From: Actinomycetota bacterium
Lineage (GTDB): Bacteria > Desulfobacterota > Deferrimicrobia > Deferrimicrobiales > Deferrimicrobiaceae
Reading direction: 5' to 3'
NCBI GenBank assembly: GCA_016844415.1
Contig: JAENIX010000009.1
Location: 1 to 11,151 of the forward strand
Length of the DNA stretch: 11,151 nt
Under the pieces are notes generated by a model. It saw only the letters and a list, made by a program, of their open reading frames with translations. It did not search any database and was not told the origin of the DNA. The translations under genes and the position numbers were made by a program. Shown piece after piece: positions 7,407 to 11,151 of this stretch. The first letter of the stretch is position 1. The number at the start of each line of letters is the position of its first letter.

Positions 7407-7476
7407 ACCGGGATAAAGAAAGACCAATCACAGAATCGATGCCGCTGCGGCGGTACAAGAAGGGAATACTAAAAAA
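7407..7476 (+). promoter_or_regulatory. rpsO-pnp intergenic leader (70 nt)
   Basis: This gap contains a small GC dyad, GCCGC-T-GCGGC (7441-7451), which can fold into at most a 4-bp stem with a 3-nt loop. The segment before pnp is A-rich, with a GAAGGG Shine-Dalgarno at 7459-7464. There is no U-tract and so no intrinsic terminator, and no long stem like the RNase III-processed pnp leader hairpin of E. coli. I see no good promoter here. Confidence 0.5.
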
Positions 7477-9684
7477 TTGGGACACGTGTACGAAAAGGAA
7501 GTTTCGGGAAGAAAGTTATCCATTGAAACGGGAGTGGTGGCAAAACAGGCAGGTGGATCGGTAGTCGTCCGCTACGGCGATTCCGTGGTCCTGGTGACGG
7601 CGTGCGGCACCGAAACCCCCCGGCCCGGGATCGATTTCCTGCCGCTGGTGGTGGATTATGTCGAAAAGACATTCGCTGTGGGCAAGATCCCCGGGGGCTT
7701 CTTCAAGCGGGAAGGAAGGCTTTCCGAGTACGAGGTGCTCACTTCGAGGCTCATCGACAGGCCGATCCGGCCCCTCTTCCCGAAAGGGTATTACAACGAA
7801 ACGCAGGTGATCGCCACCGTGCTCTCCGCGGACAAGGAGAACGACACGGGAATCATGGCGATGATCGGCGCTTCCGCGGCGCTTTCCCTCTCCGACATCC
7901 CGTTCAAGGGGCCGATCGCGGGAGCCCGGGTGGGGCGGATCGACGGGCAGTTCGTCATCAATCCTCCCATCCCCGACCTCGAGAAGAGCGACCTGAACAT
8001 ATTCGTGGCGGGGAGCCGCGACGCCATACTGATGGTGGAAGGGGAGGCCAACGAGGTCCCCGAGGAAGAAGTGCTCGACGCCATCCTTTACGCCCATGAG
8101 TCCCTCCGCCCGATCCTCGAAATGCAGGAAGGGATGCAGGCCGAGCTTGGGAAGCCGAAGCGGGAATTCGAGAAAAAAGAGCTTCCGGAGGCGGAGCTGC
8201 GCCGGATAGCCGAAATCGCCGAGAGCGGACTGCGGGAGGCGTACGCCCTCCAGGTCAAGCAGGAGCGGCGCAAGAGGATCGACGAGATCGCGGAGGCCGT
8301 CCGGAGCTCCTTCCCGGAGGAGGAGCGAGCGGCAAAGGCGCCTCTGATCGCGGACGCTTTCAAGAATCTGGAAAAGCGGATCGTGCGCGGGAAGATCCTC
8401 TCCGAGAAGAAGCGGATCGACGGGCGGGGCCTTGCGGACATTCGAAACATCGATTGCAGCGTGGGAGTGCTTCCGCGGACCCACGGGTCGGCCATCTTCA
8501 CCCGCGGGGAGACGCAGGTGCTCGTAACCGCCACGCTGGGGACCTCCCAGGACGAGCAGCGGATCGACTCCCTGCTGGGCGACACCACCAAGGCGTTCAT
8601 GCTGCACTACAACTTTCCCCCGTTCAGCGTTGGAGAGGTGAAGATGCTCCGCGGTCCGGCGCGGCGGGAGGTGGGCCATGGGGCGCTCGCCGAGCGTGCG
8701 GTCACCAAGGTGCTTCCCAACGACATCGATTTCCCTTACACCGTCCGGATCGTCTCCGAGGTCCTCGAGTCGAACGGCTCTTCGTCCATGGCGACGGTCT
8801 GCGGCGCCTCCCTGGCGATGATGGACGCGGGGATCCCGACGACCGGAGCGGTGTCCGGGATCGCAATGGGTCTCATCAAGGATGACGGCCAGGTGGCGGT
8901 CCTTTCCGACATCCTGGGCGACGAGGACCACCTGGGAGACATGGACTTCAAGGTGGCCGGGACCGCTAAAGGGGTCACCGCCATCCAGATGGACATCAAG
9001 ATCGGCGGGGTCAGCCGCGAGATCATGCTGTCCGCCCTGCGTCAGGCCCGGGAGGGACGCCTCCACATCCTCGAGCGAATGAACGGGACGCTCGGCGTTC
9101 CGCGCACCGAGCTTTCGCCGTTCGCGCCCCGCATCTACGTGATGAACGTAAAAACCGAGAAGATCCGGGAGATCATAGGCCCGGGAGGGAAGGTCATCCG
9201 CGGGATCCAGGAGCAGACGGGCGTCAAGATCGACATCGACGACGACGGGACGGTAAAGATCGCCGCGGTCGACGCGGAGTCGGCCAAGGCGGCCATCGCA
9301 ATAATCGAGGGGATCGTCCAGGAGCCGGAGGTGGGGAAGATCTACGACGGGAAGGTGCGCCGCATCATGGACTTCGGCGCCTTCGTGGAGATCTTTACCG
9401 GCACGGAGGGACTCCTGCACATCTCCCAGATCTCCAAGCAGCGCGTCGGCGCCGTATCCGACTGCTTCAAGGTAGGGGACGAGGTCAAGGTCCGCGTCCT
9501 CGAGGTCGACCGGGATGGGAAGATGCGGCTTTCCCACAAGGAGTTCGAGATCGAAGGAAAGTTTCCCGCCGCCGCCCCCGGCGCGCCGGACGAGCGCGAG
9601 GGCCGCGGCGAGCGCGAAAGCAGGGGAGGAGACCGCGGGCGCGACCGGGATCGCGATCGCGGGGGCCCGAGGGGCCGGCGGTAA
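7477..9684 (+). CDS. pnp: Polyribonucleotide nucleotidyltransferase (PNPase)
   Basis: PNPase degrades RNA 3' to 5' by phosphorolysis, releasing nucleoside diphosphates, and works as a trimer in RNA turnover. The 735-residue product shows the first RNase PH core with GGFFKREGR at 73-81, a helical linker (about 215-300), and the second RNase PH core from about 310. Catalytic acidic residues sit in DILGDEDHLGDMDFK (Asp484 and Asp490 correspond, by my alignment, to E. coli Asp486 and Asp492). A KH domain (GPGG at 568-571) and an S1 domain (about 620-688) follow. A 39-residue tail rich in Arg, Gly, Asp and Glu ends the protein. The start is TTG 7477, 12 nt after AGGG. GTG 7486 (residue 4) is the alternative, but it would drop the residues before VYEKE and lies 21 nt from the Shine-Dalgarno. 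No ATG fits. Confidence 0.98.
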   Translation: MGHVYEKEVSGRKLSIETGVVAKQAGGSVVVRYGDSVVLVTACGTETPRPGIDFLPLVVDYVEKTFAVGKIPGGFFKREGRLSEYEVLTSRLIDRPIRPLFPKGYYNETQVIATVLSADKENDTGIMAMIGASAALSLSDIPFKGPIAGARVGRIDGQFVINPPIPDLEKSDLNIFVAGSRDAILMVEGEANEVPEEEVLDAILYAHESLRPILEMQEGMQAELGKPKREFEKKELPEAELRRIAEIAESGLREAYALQVKQERRKRIDEIAEAVRSSFPEEERAAKAPLIADAFKNLEKRIVRGKILSEKKRIDGRGLADIRNIDCSVGVLPRTHGSAIFTRGETQVLVTATLGTSQDEQRIDSLLGDTTKAFMLHYNFPPFSVGEVKMLRGPARREVGHGALAERAVTKVLPNDIDFPYTVRIVSEVLESNGSSSMATVCGASLAMMDAGIPTTGAVSGIAMGLIKDDGQVAVLSDILGDEDHLGDMDFKVAGTAKGVTAIQMDIKIGGVSREIMLSALRQAREGRLHILERMNGTLGVPRTELSPFAPRIYVMNVKTEKIREIIGPGGKVIRGIQEQTGVKIDIDDDGTVKIAAVDAESAKAAIAIIEGIVQEPEVGKIYDGKVRRIMDFGAFVEIFTGTEGLLHISQISKQRVGAVSDCFKVGDEVKVRVLEVDRDGKMRLSHKEFEIEGKFPAAAPGAPDEREGRGERESRGGDRGRDRDRDRGGPRGRR

Positions 9685-9696
9685 ATCGTTACGCCG
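9676..9696 (+). promoter_or_regulatory. Hairpin across the pnp stop codon, abutting the M16 start
   Basis: CGGC-GTAA (9676-9679 and 9681-9684, with G9680 bulged) pairs with TTAC-GCCG (9689-9696) around the loop ATCG. The stem has 8 bp, contains the pnp TAA (9682-9684) and ends on the base before ATG 9697. No clear Shine-Dalgarno precedes that ATG. Ribosomes terminating on pnp would open the stem, so it may couple M16 translation to pnp. Confidence 0.45.
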
Positions 9697-10944
9697 ATGA
9701 CGGTCGGGAAAACAGTCCTCGACGGCGGCGTCACGATACTCAGCGAGCAGGTGCCCTACCTGCGCTCCGCCACAGTCGGGATCTGGCTATGCGTGGGATC
9801 CCGGGCGGAGTCCCCTCCCGACAACGGCATCGCCCACTTCATCGAGCACCTTCTGTTCAAGGGTACCGCCCGGCGGAAGGCCATCGACATCTCGCGTGAG
9901 ATCGAGTCCGTGGGCGGCGCGATGAACGCCTATACCGAGCGCGAGTACACCTTTTTCTTCGCGAAAGCCCTCGAAAAGGATTTTCCGCTCGTCTCCGATC
10001 TGCTCTCCGACATATTCCTGAACTCCAGGTTCGACGGCGAGGAGATCGAAAGGGAGAAAGGCGTAGTGCTGCAGGAAATCCTGATGGTGGAAGACAGCCC
10101 CGAGGAATTCCTGCACGACTTTTTCCACGAATCGTACTGGGGAGGGCACCCTCTCGGTTTCCCCATACAGGGGACGGCGGGCAGCGTGTCCGCCTTCGAC
10201 CGGGAGCATCTCCTCGGGTACTTCGGCGACCGGTTCCGCCGCCGGGGTACGATCGTGTCCGTGGTGGGCAACCTGCCGCACGACCGGATCGTCGAAGCGT
10301 TCTCGGAGACCCTCGGCGCACTGGATCTCGGTCAGCGGCTGGTCCCCGATGCGCCGCCTCCTCCCCGTCCCGGCGTGTTCCTCAAAAAGCGGCCGCTGGA
10401 GCAGCTTCACCTGGTTCTGGGAGCGCCTGCGGTTTCCCGGGTGAGCGAGTTCAAGCACGCCGCCCTCGTCCTGAACATAATCCTGGGAGGGAGCATGAGC
10501 AGCCGCCTCTTCCAGGAGATCCGCGAGAAGCGCGGCCTGGCCTACTCCATTTATTCCTCCCTTTCCGCCTATGCCGACTCGGGGATTCTGAAGATATGCG
10601 CGGGCACATCGAAGGACAAGGCCCGCGAGGTCCTGTCGGTGGCGTCGGACGTGGTCGGCGAGATCCGGGAGGGGCGCTTCGGCGATGAGGAGGTCTCCCT
10701 GGCCAAGGAACTGATCAAGGGGAGCATGCACCTGAACCTGGAGAGCCCGGAATACCGCATGTCGAGGCTGGCGATGAACGAGATGTTCCTGGGTCGGCTG
10801 GTCCCGCCGGAGGATTCGCTTCGCCGGGTGGACGAGGTGACGCCGGAGCAGGTGCGCATCCTTGCGGCATCGATGCTGCGAAAGGGACTTTTTTCACTCG
10901 CGGCGGTCGGCGACCTGCCGGCCGGCGACGGGCTCCGCTTCTGA
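9697..10944 (+). CDS. M16 family zinc metallopeptidase (processing peptidase-like)
   Basis: This 415-residue single-domain-pair M16 (M16B-like) protein resembles mitochondrial processing peptidase beta and Bacillus YmxG/MlpA. The inverted zinc motif HFIEH lies at 47-51 and the third ligand is Glu127 in VVLQEI, 76 residues after His51, the same spacing as in MPP-beta. NAYTEREYTFFFAKA and SPEEFLHD follow family patterns. The C-terminal half has GGSMSSRLFQEIREKRGLAY, the Arg/Tyr substrate-binding segment, so both halves appear complete and the enzyme is probably active. I see no signal peptide or membrane segment, so it is likely cytoplasmic. ATG 9697 is fixed by an in-frame stop 15 nt upstream. 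No convincing Shine-Dalgarno is present. Its position after pnp is conserved in Bacillus too, but the substrate is unknown. Confidence 0.95.
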   Translation: MTVGKTVLDGGVTILSEQVPYLRSATVGIWLCVGSRAESPPDNGIAHFIEHLLFKGTARRKAIDISREIESVGGAMNAYTEREYTFFFAKALEKDFPLVSDLLSDIFLNSRFDGEEIEREKGVVLQEILMVEDSPEEFLHDFFHESYWGGHPLGFPIQGTAGSVSAFDREHLLGYFGDRFRRRGTIVSVVGNLPHDRIVEAFSETLGALDLGQRLVPDAPPPPRPGVFLKKRPLEQLHLVLGAPAVSRVSEFKHAALVLNIILGGSMSSRLFQEIREKRGLAYSIYSSLSAYADSGILKICAGTSKDKAREVLSVASDVVGEIREGRFGDEEVSLAKELIKGSMHLNLESPEYRMSRLAMNEMFLGRLVPPEDSLRRVDEVTPEQVRILAASMLRKGLFSLAAVGDLPAGDGLRF

Positions 10945-10945
10945 T

Positions 10946-11151
10946 ATGGACGGCGGCTGCGTGATTTCCGTGCGTTTCCTCAGGGAGGGCGGGGCGGTCG
11001 CGCTGCCCGCCTACCAGACGGAAGGGTCTTCCGGGGTGGACCTTCACGCCGACATCGATGAAGAGGTCGTGCTTCCACCCATGGGGCGGGCGCTCGTCCC
11101 GACCGGGATCGCGGTGTCCCTTCCTCCGGGCGTCGAGGCGCAGGTCCGCCC
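10946..11151 (+). CDS. dut: dUTP diphosphatase (3' partial)
   Basis: dUTPase hydrolyses dUTP to dUMP and PPi, keeping uracil out of DNA and feeding dTMP synthesis. The 68 complete codons before the window ends read into the trimeric dUTPase fold: VISVRFL, LPAYQTEGSSGVDLHADI (motif 1, with the Asp that helps bind Mg2+), RALVPTGIAVSLPPGVEAQV, and then the start of motif 2 (QVR, with the next codon cut). Motifs 2-5, including the catalytic Asp and Tyr, lie outside the window. I use ATG 10946, one base after the M16 stop (TGATATG). A GTG at 10961 is a possible alternative because the conserved domain starts close to it. No clear Shine-Dalgarno is visible, so reinitiation after the M16 gene is likely. 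Confidence 0.94.
   Translation, partial: MDGGCVISVRFLREGGAVALPAYQTEGSSGVDLHADIDEEVVLPPMGRALVPTGIAVSLPPGVEAQVR

Noticed and set aside
7441..7451. GCCGC-T-GCGGC dyad as an rpsO terminator
   Set aside because: The stem is too short when given a realistic loop and no T-run follows.
7516..9537. Minus-strand ORF of 673 codons opposite pnp
   Set aside because: It is a shadow of pnp codon bias; the product is rich in Asp, Arg, Leu and His, with no recognisable domain and no start signal context.
9787..10731. Minus-strand ORF of 314 codons opposite the M16 gene
   Set aside because: It lies entirely over a conserved zinc peptidase gene and resembles no family I recognise.
1..11151. An undescribed defence, mobile or biosynthetic system
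   Set aside because: Every gene belongs to a known core family in a widely conserved order, composition looks uniform, and no integrase, transposase, repeat array or orphan gene is present.

Overview
The window is a contiguous stretch of bacterial housekeeping genes, all on the + strand, in the order rimP (5' end cut off), nusA, ylxR, infB, ylxP (DUF503), rbfA, nrnA-type DHH phosphoesterase, truB, rpsO, pnp, an M16 zinc peptidase, and dut (3' end cut off). The DNA is GC-rich, with strong G/C third-position bias that produces many long antisense shadow ORFs. Gene order, GC-rich codon use and the pnp-M16-dut ending resemble Desulfuromonadota/Geobacter-like lineages (former Deltaproteobacteria). 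That placement is an inference from memory of gene order, not a proven assignment.

From the left edge to about 7048 lies a tightly packed translation and transcription operon. Genes overlap by 4 nt (rimP/nusA, ylxP/rbfA, nrnA/truB) or 11 nt (nusA/ylxR, rbfA/nrnA), or are separated by 9-30 nt. The encoded products act in 30S maturation (RimP, RbfA), transcription elongation, termination and antitermination (NusA), probable RNase P/RNA binding (YlxR), initiation (IF2), cleanup of nanoRNA and pAp (NrnA) and tRNA U55 pseudouridylation (TruB).

An 88-nt AT-rich gap (7049-7136) separates truB from rpsO. It carries the only convincing promoter in the window: a -35/17-nt spacer/extended -10 arrangement. 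Directly after the predicted start of transcription come a perfect 15-bp dyad and a hairpin next to the ribosome binding site. This likely starts a second unit, rpsO-pnp-M16-dut, that can be regulated independently, as is known for rpsO-pnp in other bacteria. The pnp gene appears to start with TTG. At the pnp/M16 junction a short hairpin contains the pnp stop codon and touches the M16 start codon, suggesting translational coupling.

No mobile elements, CRISPR, tRNA/rRNA, toxin-antitoxin or defence genes are visible, and I found no undescribed system. The points worth a second look are small: the rpsO leader architecture, the pnp/M16 junction hairpin, repeat-built disordered segments in NusA and IF2, the Arg/Asp/Gly tail of PNPase, and a substituted motif I residue in NrnA. 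No gap exceeds 88 nt, so there is no gene-free stretch over 300 bases.
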